Positions 1 through 9,364 of a stretch of DNA of 64,000 bases are shown here, in pieces. The first letter of the stretch is position 1. Each line of letters starts with the position of its first letter. The translations under genes and the position numbers were made by a program. The notes under the pieces were generated by a model that was not told where the DNA came from, searched no databases, and saw only the letters and a list, made by a program, of their open reading frames with translations. This DNA is from Basidiobolus meristosporus CBS 931.73 (lineage: Eukaryota; Basidiobolomycota; Basidiobolomycetes; Basidiobolales; Basidiobolaceae). The stretch covers positions 116,379-180,378 of the forward strand of contig MCFE01000079.1 in the NCBI GenBank assembly GCA_002104905.1, written 5' to 3'.

Positions 1-170
1 TCGGGTTTAACTATAACCAACCATCTGATATATCTTGTGGGATGCCATATCAAATGAATTGTCGAGTAAAGAGAAAGAGAAAAAAAGATCAATGGAGCTG
101 ATAGAAACAGTCGCGAAGATAACCAAACACTTAAGCACTCGTTGCAGTCCGTTTGGTACTTTTTGACGAA

Positions 171-1035
171 ATGACCTTGACCAGAACTGACGGACGCAAA
201 AACGACGAAATCCGCCCACTCTATTGTTCGCAGGGTCTCTTGAACCGTGCCGATGGCTCAGCTCGCTTTGAACATGGTCCGTTTCAGTATCCCCCCAGCA
301 GACGAGTTTTCTTTAACACCCATCCCTTCCACTCTCTAGGAAAATCTGCAGTGCTTTGCGGTATCAACGGTCCAATGGAGGTCAGGCTTACCCAAGAAAA
401 GCTGGACAAGGCCACTTTGGAGGTAGTCTTTCGGCCCATGATTGGCTTACCTAGCACGCGGGAAAAGAAATATGAAGCGGTGATCCGGCGCACTTTTGAA
501 AACGCCATCCTAACTGGCCTGCACCCTCGTACTCTAATCCAGTTGAATGTACAAATTTTGTGGGACGACGGCTGTGTAAGTAGATTCACCCCGCCGGAAG
601 GTTTTTTCACCAGTGAAATCTAATCGGACCTTAACTGATATCCAGGCTCTTGCCACCGCCATCAATGCCGTTACTTTGGCGTTAATCGATGCGGGAATCC
701 CCAGTAAAAGTATTATCGCAGCCTCTACCTGTTTGATCACTGACGCAGGTGAATTGATTGTTGATCCCACCGCAAAGGAGCTTGAGGTAAGCGTCTAGTA
801 AAAAGAGCTATGAGCGCACTTGCTAACGAAATATTCCTAGGCCCCTCATTCATCCCTCCATACGTTTGCTTTCGATAGTGCCACACAAGAGGCAGTGTTT
901 TCGGAGTCCATAGGTTCTTACACTGAGGAGGAGTATTTCAGATGCCTGGATATTTGCTCCGCAGCAAGCGTCAAAGTCCAAGGCTTCCTGAGAACTGCAC
1001 TGGAAAAAAAACTCGAGAAAGAAAACCAATACTAG
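171..1035 (+). CDS. RRP46: Exosome core subunit Rrp46 (EXOSC5), RNase PH fold
   Basis: Four exons, 171-276, 340-575, 646-786 and 841-1035, join in frame with GT-AG introns of 62, 70 and 54 nt to give about 225 residues, the usual Rrp46/EXOSC5 length. The translation has the family landmarks: RTDGR at the N-terminus, the segment LLNRADGSARFEHG, KATLEVVFRPMIGLP, the GLHPRT motif, and a C-terminal half with ALIDAGIP. In this family Rrp46 is a catalytically inert RNase PH-like subunit of the hexameric ring of the RNA exosome, which degrades and trims RNA 3' ends in nucleus and cytoplasm. I chose the ATG at 171 because it directly precedes the conserved RTDGR start and no in-frame ATG lies upstream. 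The first donor (GTCCGT) is atypical but is fixed by the reading frame. No truncation is seen. Confidence 0.9.
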
Positions 1036-1251
1036 GCTTCAGCCACCTATAGACCCTAAGGAGATAGTTAGAAAACCTGTTAACAACGCATGACAGTGTA
1101 AAGCCAAACTCATGTACAATCCATCAATCAATTTGGTGTATCGGATTTGTAATACATACTACCAATCATTGATGTTCGCGAGATTCTCAACACATATTCT
1201 TGTACTTCACACCTTGACTATATTTTGTTTTAACAAATAAATACTCTTCCG

Positions 1252-1867
1252 ATGACTTCCCTTCGCACCTACGCAGTGGTGTCACTATTCTTCACCGTAT
1301 CCTATGCATTATCTCTATTTTCTGTATTCAGCAACACTTGGCTTCACTTCAGAACCCCTGAGCCTTTCAGACTAAGCGAACGCTATGGTTTGTGGGAAAA
1401 GTGCGATCTATTCGGACAGTGTAGATATTTTCCTGATGCCTCCAATGGAGATTGCAAAGAATACAACTTCTGCACCAAGTGGCACATTGCTCAAGCCAGT
1501 ATGGCCATCTCGGGTTTTCTAGGTGCCATGCTTTTGATCACCATACTTGGTCTGCTGTTTGCTAGCTACGCACGACAATATAAAGGTTGGCGCACGGTAG
1601 CCTCGCTTCTAATTTTGCACGGTAAGCTCGTTAACCAACACTATCATGATAACTGGACACTAAAACGGATTTTCTACAGCCGCCTGCCAGATTATTGGCA
1701 TGGTGTTCATTTCCGATCTTTACAACACCTCGTCTCGGTTTTATTATGGAACGAAGTATGATATATCCTTCATCTTTTGTATCCTCAGCTCGATACTTGA
1801 TGTCGTTTTGGCAGTGGGTATTACTGTGACGGCTATCACCAGCCCACCTGCTTATTATCCTTTATGA
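1252..1867 (+). CDS. Claudin/PMP22-like four-TM membrane protein
   Basis: Two exons (1252-1621 and 1680-1867, phase-1 intron of 58 nt) encode 185 residues. Hydrophobic segments lie at about residues 8-27, 83-107, 124-140 and 150-172, giving a four-TM topology. The first extracellular loop carries W-(n)-GLWEKC-(5)-C, the claudin/PMP22/EMP signature, with further Cys residues before TM2. Known four-TM families of this type organise cell contacts or plasma-membrane domains; in fungi the Sur7/PalI group has a similar topology. Which of these it belongs to is inference. It lies 216 bp downstream of RRP46 on the same strand. Ser/Thr/Tyr residues and a short SPPAYYPL tail end the protein. Structure and topology are clear; the function is unknown. 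Confidence 0.7.
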
Positions 1868-2484
1868 GCGATGCGGAGGCTTTTCTTTCAAGAAGCCAAG
1901 AGGTCAATTGGATCATTTTCTACATTAATCAGATATGCATGCACTTCTGCATTCATACAATCTCTATAATAAATTTCGAACATAGCATTATCCTCTGGCA
2001 ATTCTCAAGCGAGGCGGTATTTTCTTATGCTACTTGAAGAGTTGATTATAAGCCTGGCGTTCAAGCAACGATGATTGTGACTCGAAGCTACGAGTAATCG
2101 AAACCATGGACCAATATGCAGCATCTCAAGTAATATCATCGGAGTTGTTGAAATTCTAGCTGTTTCTTTTTCCACCATATCTATCGCCAAGATCTCTTAT
2201 TGTATCTCACAACCTCACTGCCTTCATTGTTGCCTCTCCTCTTACCTTGCGATTTCCGGACCATATTCTCCACTATATGCTCCAGATGAAGTATTCTGAA
2301 ATAGTGGGTCAGAGTATTCTCGAGTACCAGATCCAATGGACCCTAGATTCGAGTTTCCGATAGGATACCCCATCTCTTAAAATCCATACACCTACCCAAA
2401 GCTCAACGCTTAAATACGTGTCAACACCTTTTTTTATCCCATTCTAGCTTGGTTTTGGTGCTTGCTACCCTTTGCTTTATCAAC
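1868..2484. other. Intergenic, no gene seen
   Basis: This 617-bp stretch separates the claudin-like gene from the Ran-binding protein gene. It contains the polyadenylation region of the former and, near 2410-2420, a TTAAATA element about 70 bp before the next start codon. No reading frame in it shows recognisable protein similarity. Confidence 0.5.
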
Positions 2485-4041
2485 ATGTCTCCAGTCGAAA
2501 AAAAACCCACCAACGAACCAGATGTCGTATCAAGGTGAATATTCTCTCTTGACGCTTTGCTGAAATCCAGTCTAGATTAAAACTCGTCGCCCTACTTTCC
2601 AGTGTGGAGACCACAGTAGACACCCAAGAGAAACCAGCTGATACGGTTAGTCGCAAACGCGAGAGAAGTGAGGAGCCGGAGGTAAGTCGGATCAATATAA
2701 GACTCAAAGGATCCATAATAAATTTCGTGCCGTTTGTGTTTCTTGGTCGCCCCTTCAACATAGGAACAAGCTGTATTGCCCGCGAAAAAGTAAGCACCGG
2801 ACATCACTAAATATTCTAGTTCCATTCTTACTGATCAACTTTATTGCAGATCGTATGTAGCATCTAGCCAAAATGGAGCCAGAATATAACTGTTGACTGA
2901 TCGATTTCCTTTCTAGCCGTGAGGGTTCGGTCGAGGGTGAGGAGAATGCCACCAAAGAGGAGGCTGGAGCTCAACAAGAGCAACCCAACAGCGAGGAGAC
3001 TGTAGAGGAGAAAAAAGCTCTTGATGATACCAAGGCCGAAGATTCGAAAGAGGAGAAAGAAAATAGTAAGCCAGCGGATGAGGATAAGTCAAAATCAGAT
3101 GAAGCTGCACCCAAAGATGAACAGAAGGATAGCAGTGAGGCGAAATCGAGTGATGATTCTAAACCTGACGACTCGGAGACCAATGGCGATAAGCCAAAGC
3201 CAATTTTCGGGGCCAAGTTTAGCGGATTCTCCTTCGGAAGCGCCACTACCAGCGCAGCCTCTGTTTTCTCGAGCGTGACTGACAAGCCTGCGTCGTTCGA
3301 GTCATTGCTCATGTCTGGCTCGTCCGCATTGGATACGGAAGAGAGCAAAGAAACCAGTACAGCTAACAATGAGATTGGCCAAGGAAATACCCCCAAAATA
3401 GATCTCCAAAAAGTTGAAGGTAGACTATCCATCGAAGCTGTTTCCAATCTATCCTCGCCAGTGCTAAGTCATTCGTGCATTCTAGTTACTACTGGTGAAG
3501 AGGGCGAAGATACACTCTTTCAAGTATGCTATTCACAAATCACGCGTTAGAAGGATGACGAGTCGGTATTGACAATCGCTTTGTCTAAAAGGTTAGGGCC
3601 AAGCTGTTTGTCCTGGATGCAGAGACCAAGGGCTGGAAAGAACGTGGAATAGGATTTTTGAAGCTGAACGTCAAGCATAACGACAAGAAAAGCGCCCGCT
3701 TGAGTGAGAAACATTCATCAGAAACCATTTCCTTATGAGCATTCTTACTAAACCCCGGCTCTTTCTAGTCATGCGTACAGAAGGAGTTTTGAAAGCAATC
3801 CTCAATGTAGTTGTTTTCGCAGACATGAAGTGTGAGTTGGTATCCGAGAAGTACGTGAGAATCGTTGCGTTCGAGGAGGGCCAGAAAATCGTTCAATACA
3901 CAATCAAGGTAACGAGGGATGCTGCGCCTGAGCCCTTCGACATTCTCTAACGCGAGTTGCCACTAGGTTGGGTCGAAAAACTCGGCTGAAGAACTCTGTG
4001 ACGCCATTGAGGGAGTCAAGAGCTCGCTCTCAGGGGAATAA
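2485..4041 (+). CDS. YRB2: RanBP3/Yrb2-like Ran-binding protein with FG motifs
   Basis: The gene is split into about eight exons. The N-terminal half is very acidic and Lys/Glu/Ser-rich, with a KRERSEEPE basic patch. A short FG-bearing stretch follows (PIFGAKFSGFSFGSA, about 3205-3245). The C-terminal ~120 residues form a Ran-binding domain: KVEVTTGEEGED, KGWKERGIGFLKLN, then RLIMRTEGVLKAILN. The KVEV-TGEE and WxERGxGxLKLN pattern is closest to RanBP3/Yrb2/Hba1, nuclear cofactors of Crm1 export that bind Ran-GTP; Nup50/Nup2 is the alternative. Exons are joined by canonical GT-AG introns, and the stop is at 4039-4041. Between 2790 and 2916 the intron can be read either as one 127-nt intron or as two ~60-nt introns around a 3-nt exon. 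The start ATG at 2485 is the first in frame. Confidence 0.78.
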
Positions 4042-4367
4042 TTGATGTCGATCCACATTATATGTATAGAATATGAAAATAGTACTTTTGCAAATAGATT
4101 ACATATGGTTCAGTCGTCATTGTTGTCTCTTGTGGACGTTATGAAACTTCCTACATGCGTCTCATCCTCCTGAATGGTTTATTTTTATGAGTGTTTTAAT
4201 CACGAAGCCAAGTGCGGGTCTCAAGTGCGGCTCAGTGTTTGGCCAGAGTAAAGACTAGGGGGGCCATATATCTCAAGAGAGAGATTAAAACGGTGGCCAT
4301 CGGCCCATCGTTCCCATTTCACCATGTCATTGCACTCCCAGTCGTCCTAAACCCCAAGAAAACAAGG

Positions 4368-6076
4368 ATGCTACTTGGAGTTCCTCTCTTGTATCTGATC
4401 CAGCTTTCCCAGTATTCTGAGGCGAGTTCCTTGTCTGCGGATTGTACATATTTAATCCAGTCCTTTTTCCGAAGTGTGGTTGTCGATCTCGGGAGCACTA
4501 AGCCCGATCAATCAAGTAACTGCTGTATACTTCCGGGTGTCAAGTGCGAAGAGGATCGCGTTACACAACTGGTGTTTTCGGGGAACATCTCTGGGAATCT
4601 ACCTCATGATCTCGGGAGGCTGGACTATCTATCCGTAATCTCCTTCGTGAACACCCGGCTTGCTGGGTCTATACCTTCGTCCATTGGCGAGTTGAGGCGA
4701 CTCAAATACCTGTAGGAGATTAATGCGGCCTTCATCAGACGCCATTTCTGACAGCCTCCTTAGGTCGCTCTCGAGCTCCGGGTTCTCAGGAGCACTTCCA
4801 CCAAGCTTGTTTAATCTACACCTTGAGTACCTGTGAGTGGAGTTTCATTTTCACATGGCTGTTTCCAATTCGCTAAACCTACCAGCAATCTGAGCAACAA
4901 CCAGCTAAGTGGAGAAATCCCTGCGTCAATATCCAACCTAGTAGCCGCCTCGTTCATGTAAATCACGCTCGTCTCATCCCATCACCCTGATGTTGCTACT
5001 AAGAACTCTTCTTCAGCGGTTTGAGCAACAATCATTTCACGGGGACTCTTCCACCATTTCAACTAAGCAGCGAAGGGGTTTGTCAGCTGGATGGGAATAA
5101 GATAGAGTGTCGAAGTATTGACGCGCCAGCGTGCAATTCAGCGAGTGCAATGGCAGTGTGTGCAACAGGTAAGTGGAGGTGCCAGCCTAGCCACAGACCA
5201 TGGATTGACTATGATTGCGTAGAACCAGGTCAAAACTCGAGATTGGATGATGTCCCAGCTTGGGGCATTGCACTTATCATCCTAAGCTCGTGTGTATTGG
5301 TGCTTACACTTGCATTGATAATATGGGTCTGCCACGAAAGATATGAAATAGGTGAGCCACCAAATCAACCGGGCATAACTATGGCCAGACACTGATCTTT
5401 TTTAGCAGAGCTCAGCTTTAGCGAGGAAGAACACCACGAATCCAAAATAGCCATTACCTCGGAAGAAACAACCACCCCCACATCCGAAGAAACGACCACC
5501 CCCACATCAACTCTAAATGGTATCGCCCCAATGGCCAGCGATGTATCAAGCGTACCCACAACAAATCCAACCGAGGATCGTGTTGCCAGAAACACCAGCT
5601 CTCCTGGCACCACAGCTACGAATAGATCCGTTTCCAGCATCAAAAGAGGATCAGAGTATATGCTTCACGACACTTCGCCAACTTCCTCTTGCAAAAGGAT
5701 TCGAATCTCCAATGAGAGCATTATAAGAATATTTCCTAACCCTCCGGGCACTGACCAGTTTCGCTTTTCTACTGAAACGGTACACACCACGCCCCCAGCC
5801 AAGGCATTGACCATCGAGACCCCGAGCGATACAGACACTCTTGCTACATCAAGCGCCAGTCAACCACCAAGCCCTTGGGACTCTATATTCCGTAACATCA
5901 TGACAAGATCCCAATCAACAGCGCCGCCAGTGCTCACATATCGCACAACTAGCGGCACCGTGGACAGACCCAACAGAAGATCAAATCTAGTGTACACCTC
6001 GAGGTCACCAGCCTATCTACGCCGTGCGAAATCCCGGAACCACTCTCGTCTTTCCCAGGTCTTCACGGAGATCTAA
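4368..6076 (+). CDS. LRR single-pass membrane protein, plant-type repeats
   Basis: Six exons (4368-4711, 4764-4832, 4886-4957, 5017-5168, 5223-5351, 5406-6076) give about 478 residues. Order: signal peptide (MLLGVPLLYLIQL), a Cys-containing LRR cap (SNCCILPGVKC), four or five LRRs with the plant-type LxGxIPxSI consensus, a Cys-rich C-cap, one TM helix (IALIILSSCVLVLTLALIIW), and a ~220-residue Ser/Thr/Pro-rich cytoplasmic tail without a kinase domain. The tail starts with two copies of an EETTTPTS repeat. Similar LRR-TM proteins occur in zygomycete fungi and are presumed surface receptors or adhesion proteins. The LRR introns all split a Leu/Ile codon in phase 2, and exon 3 is exactly 72 nt, one repeat. 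The 54-nt intron 5169-5222 is itself open in frame, so intron retention would add 18 residues. Confidence 0.75.
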
Positions 6077-6274
6077 TCCCCCAAGTCTCCACGAAGATCC
6101 AATCCACCCACCATTCAACGACCTCATGTGATCTCGACTTCATTTTTCTTTTTTTTCCTGAATCCCTAACCAGAGGGGCCAATCATCTGAACAGGTCCTG
6201 AAATTAAATCCCCCCTTTTGAACCACATTTTCTCCTTCTCTTCTTCCTACCTGACAGGTTGCTCCTTTTTTAAA

Positions 6275-7140
6275 ATGTAAGTTGCAGTCGGTGTACAGAA
6301 ACAGATATGCTTTACTTTAAACGATGGGTTTTATGAGGTTGGGCCAAGTGGTTTTGTTTTCGGAAGGATAAACACCGTCGACACGAACCCAAAAACATTG
6401 GGCAGCAGATACTGAGGCAGCTCGTAGACATCGCATTCATGTTACACCCAAACCAACGTACCTCCACCACCACCACCCCGTCTCTAACAACCAATTTTTC
6501 CAAAGGGTTTCTTTGAGCAGTCAGAAACGTTTGGCCGCTAGCGTCCTCAAGTGCGGTAAAAGAAAGGTCTGGATTGATCCCAATGAAGTTAACGAGATCG
6601 CTAACGCCAACTCTCGTGAGTAACCACTCGACCTACTCTTGTTCAGCACCATCGACTCACCAGTTGTCTTCTGCCCTGCTAGGTCAAAACATCAGAAAGC
6701 TTATCAAGGATGGTCTCATCATCAAGAAACCTAATGTTGTCCATTCTCGCTTCAGAGTTCGCGAGAAGCTCGCTGCCAAGCGCAAGGGACGTCACACTGG
6801 CACCGGTAAGCGTAGAGGTACTGCCGAGGCCCGTATGCCCACCCAGGTCCTCTGGATGCGCCGCCAGCGTGTCTTGAGACGCATGTTGAGAAAGTACCGT
6901 GAATCCGGCAAGATCGACAAGCACTTGTACCACTCCCTCTACATGAAATCCAAGGGTAATGTCTTCAAGAACAAGCGCGTCTTGATGGAGTTCATCCACA
7001 AGGCCAAGGCCGAGAAGCTCAGAGCCAAGCTTATCGCTGACCAAGCCGAGGCCCATCGTCTCAAGTCCAAGGCTGCTCGTGAACGTCGTGCTGAGCGTAT
7101 TCAAGCCAAGAAGGATGCCCTCCTTACTGGCGAGAACTAA
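6275..7140 (+). CDS. RPL19: 60S ribosomal protein eL19
   Basis: Three exons: 6275-6276 (only AT of the start codon), 6506-6615 and 6683-7140, giving 189 residues, the normal eL19 length. The protein begins [19 protein letters not shown] and contains the diagnostic [30 protein letters not shown] and [13 protein letters not shown]. It is a structural protein of the large subunit with a long basic C-terminal helix. The 229-nt first intron interrupts the ATG itself, an arrangement seen in many fungal ribosomal protein genes where the long first intron can carry regulatory sequence. Codon use is strongly C-ending, unlike the AT-rich repeats near the telomere, as expected of a highly expressed gene. 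It lies immediately upstream of RPS18 on the same strand. Confidence 0.96.
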
Positions 7141-7356
7141 ATGGCATTTCGAGTCCGATTGCTGGAATATTAATAAAGTCTTCAAAGTGCAATCCATTAC
7201 TTTCATCTCCCACAGTCACTGATCCCCGGTCACGTGAGCGGCTCATCCCCTGGCAAAGGATTTTTTTTGCAAATCAATGGATGATGGCAACAATAAATCT
7301 AGTCAAGTTCTGGAAAAAGAAACCTTCTTTTCCACCTGGCCTGGTAGACGTGCAAA

Positions 7357-8034
7357 ATGGTAAGCAAACCTACAATGAACGGCCATTCGAAGCACAACCC
7401 ATTAGTCAGTTAGTGAGTTCGAGGGTTATGCTAGGAGGATGGATGGATGGATGGATGTTTCGCTTCAGAGGACAGTTGAAGTTCTAAGAATTTTCCCCGT
7501 ATTTTCTAGTCTCTCGTCGTTCCCGATAAGAATCAGTTCCAACACATTCTCCGTCTCCTCAATACCAACATTGACGGTAGAACCAAGGTCGTCTTCGCCT
7601 TGACCTCCATCAAGGGTGTTGGTAGACGTTACTCCACTATGGTCTGCAAGAAGGCCGATATCGACCTCACCAAGAGAGCTGGTGAACTTACCAACGAAGA
7701 GTTGGAACGTATCGTCACCATCATCCAAAACCCTCTTCAGTACAAGATCCCCAAGTGGTTCCTCAACAGACAGAAGGATATTGTTGACGGCAAGTACACC
7801 CAAGTATTGGCTAACGGTCTCGACAACAAGTTCCGTGAAGATTTGGAGCGCATGAAGAAGATCCGTGCTCATCGTGGTCTTCGTCACTACTGGGGTCTCC
7901 GTGTCCGTGGTCAACATACCAAGACTACTGGCAGAAGAGGCAGAACCGTTGGTGTCTCCAAGAAGAAGAGTAAGTCGTGTCGAATCGCTACCACCAACCT
8001 ACATATGCTGACCATCCCCCTCCATTTAGACTAA
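7357..8034 (+). CDS. RPS18: 40S ribosomal protein uS13 (S18)
   Basis: Three exons: 7357-7359 (the ATG alone), 7510-7969 and 8030-8034, giving 155 residues. The translation contains the uS13 landmarks [47 protein letters not shown] and [14 protein letters not shown]. It sits in the head of the small subunit. The last exon supplies only part of an Asn codon and the stop, so the protein ends KKN. The first intron contains a (GGAT) tetranucleotide run near 7437-7456. The gene follows RPL19 by 216 bp in the same direction; both have the first intron at or in the start codon. Confidence 0.96.
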
Positions 8035-8261
8035 ACCTCTTGGACATCCCCAACCTTGCTTATTCTATCGTATTGATTCAAATCAACTCTGGCTGGTCTT
8101 GTATCAATGCATCTCTACATGCTACAATAAATCAAATTTTGGTAGTCAAGCAACCTATTCTAGCCACCTATTCTAGTTTCTTCTGCCTGGGTCTCCCCCT
8201 GAAATTGATAGCAGTACGTCATTCGTTGTTTTCTAAAATCGAGATCTGCTACTCTTGACCC

Positions 8262-8920
8262 ATGATGTTTCCCTCACTTGATAAAAACCCTGCTTACCAT
8301 CTGTTCCCTTACCATAAACCGAGCCGGCCAAGAACACTAGGTTTCGCCGAGTTCCATGCCGCTCACTTTCCCTCACGCGTTCACTTTTTCAGAGGCCTTG
8401 TGAATCCGTCCTTCACTGGTCCGTCCAATCCCAGCCAGCCTTGGCCGCAACATGATCGCCGAGTAGCGGAGCCATATGCTGACGACCAAGAGGACATTCC
8501 CGACGAGTTTACAGACGGCGAGGAAGGTGAAGAACTCAGCTTCCAGCTAAGCGAAGAAACTATTGCGATGTTCGCGTTCTCCGAGAAACACCGTTTAGAA
8601 CGTAAGTGGTTGATTATCTTGGGCCTTGTATATCGCTTGTGGGATATTAATTCGTGAGTTCTGCAGGAGAGGCCCAGAGGCTAGTAGAAGCGGAAGCCCA
8701 GCGTAAGGAAGACTCGGAGGCGCTCACAGTAGCCTTGAACTCACTTCCTACAATGACCTACAATCGCACCTCACCAGAAGAGTATTCTCAGCTCTATGGT
8801 CCCTCTGGCACCAAAATCGCCATGCTGGAGGCCACGTTAAACTTTGAGTACGAGAGGGGATGTTCTGAAGATGGGGTGAGGACTCCAAGCTTATGGCCAG
8901 TATTACCACTCCGTCTCTAA
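8262..8920 (+). CDS. GEMIN8: Gemin8-like SMN complex subunit
   Basis: Two exons (8262-8601 and 8667-8920, phase-1 intron of 65 nt) encode about 197 residues. Three blocks match the Gemin8 family: an acidic segment followed by SEETIAMFAFSEKHRLER; a helix with QLYGPSGTKIAMLEATLNF, equivalent to the LYG-AAKIQAMEAA-LSF block; and the end SLWPVLPLRL, equivalent to the family's YWPVIPLKF terminus. In animals Gemin8 links SMN to Gemin6/7 in spliceosomal Sm-ring assembly. Finding it here suggests a larger SMN complex than in budding yeast. Two adjacent ATGs (8262 and 8265) could start it. The possible donor at 8877 (GGTGAGG) is rejected because read-through gives the conserved C-terminus. Confidence 0.8.
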
Positions 8921-9364
8921 AAAGGTAAATTTATTTTCTGTAAGAATGCACTGCGCGGTGATGACAGAACTCATCCTTGTTCTAAGAATGGAAGTGATTG
9001 AGCGATCCGACGTCTTTGGACAGCTCCATATGGTTGGCAATTCAATCACCTTCATGGCGAAGAAAAAACTGAGTGGGCCTTGAATTCTGAGCGCATTCGT
9101 TACCCTTCACCCTAACCAAACCCATCACTAACTCTGTTCTTTACCAAGGGCTATCATTGTAAATAGTATATATCATAAATGAATAAATTCCTGATTAGAA
9201 GCCAATAAATTATGCACCTTTTTGTACAAAAAATTGATCCTCTTGATACACGCGACATCCACAAACATCAAGTTTGGTATATTTGATCAAGAGTTACTCC
9301 ATTGTTACTTTACACTGGTTTTTTCTTTGTCCAGCTAGTAGTGTCATAGCTTTCTTCACGACAA
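8921..9364. other. Intergenic, GEMIN8 3' region and TAF5 promoter
   Basis: This 444-bp stretch between two same-strand genes contains AATAAA-like signals near 9183-9210, which fit the 3' end of the Gemin8 gene. I see no reading frame of interest and no clear TATA box ahead of TAF5. Confidence 0.5.

Noticed and set aside
6679-7917. Antisense frames over RPL19 and RPS18
   Set aside because: Mirror frames of strongly biased ribosomal protein codons.
8877-8895. GTGAGG as a donor near the Gemin8 C-terminus
   Set aside because: Reading through gives the conserved WPVLPLRL end; splicing would lose it.
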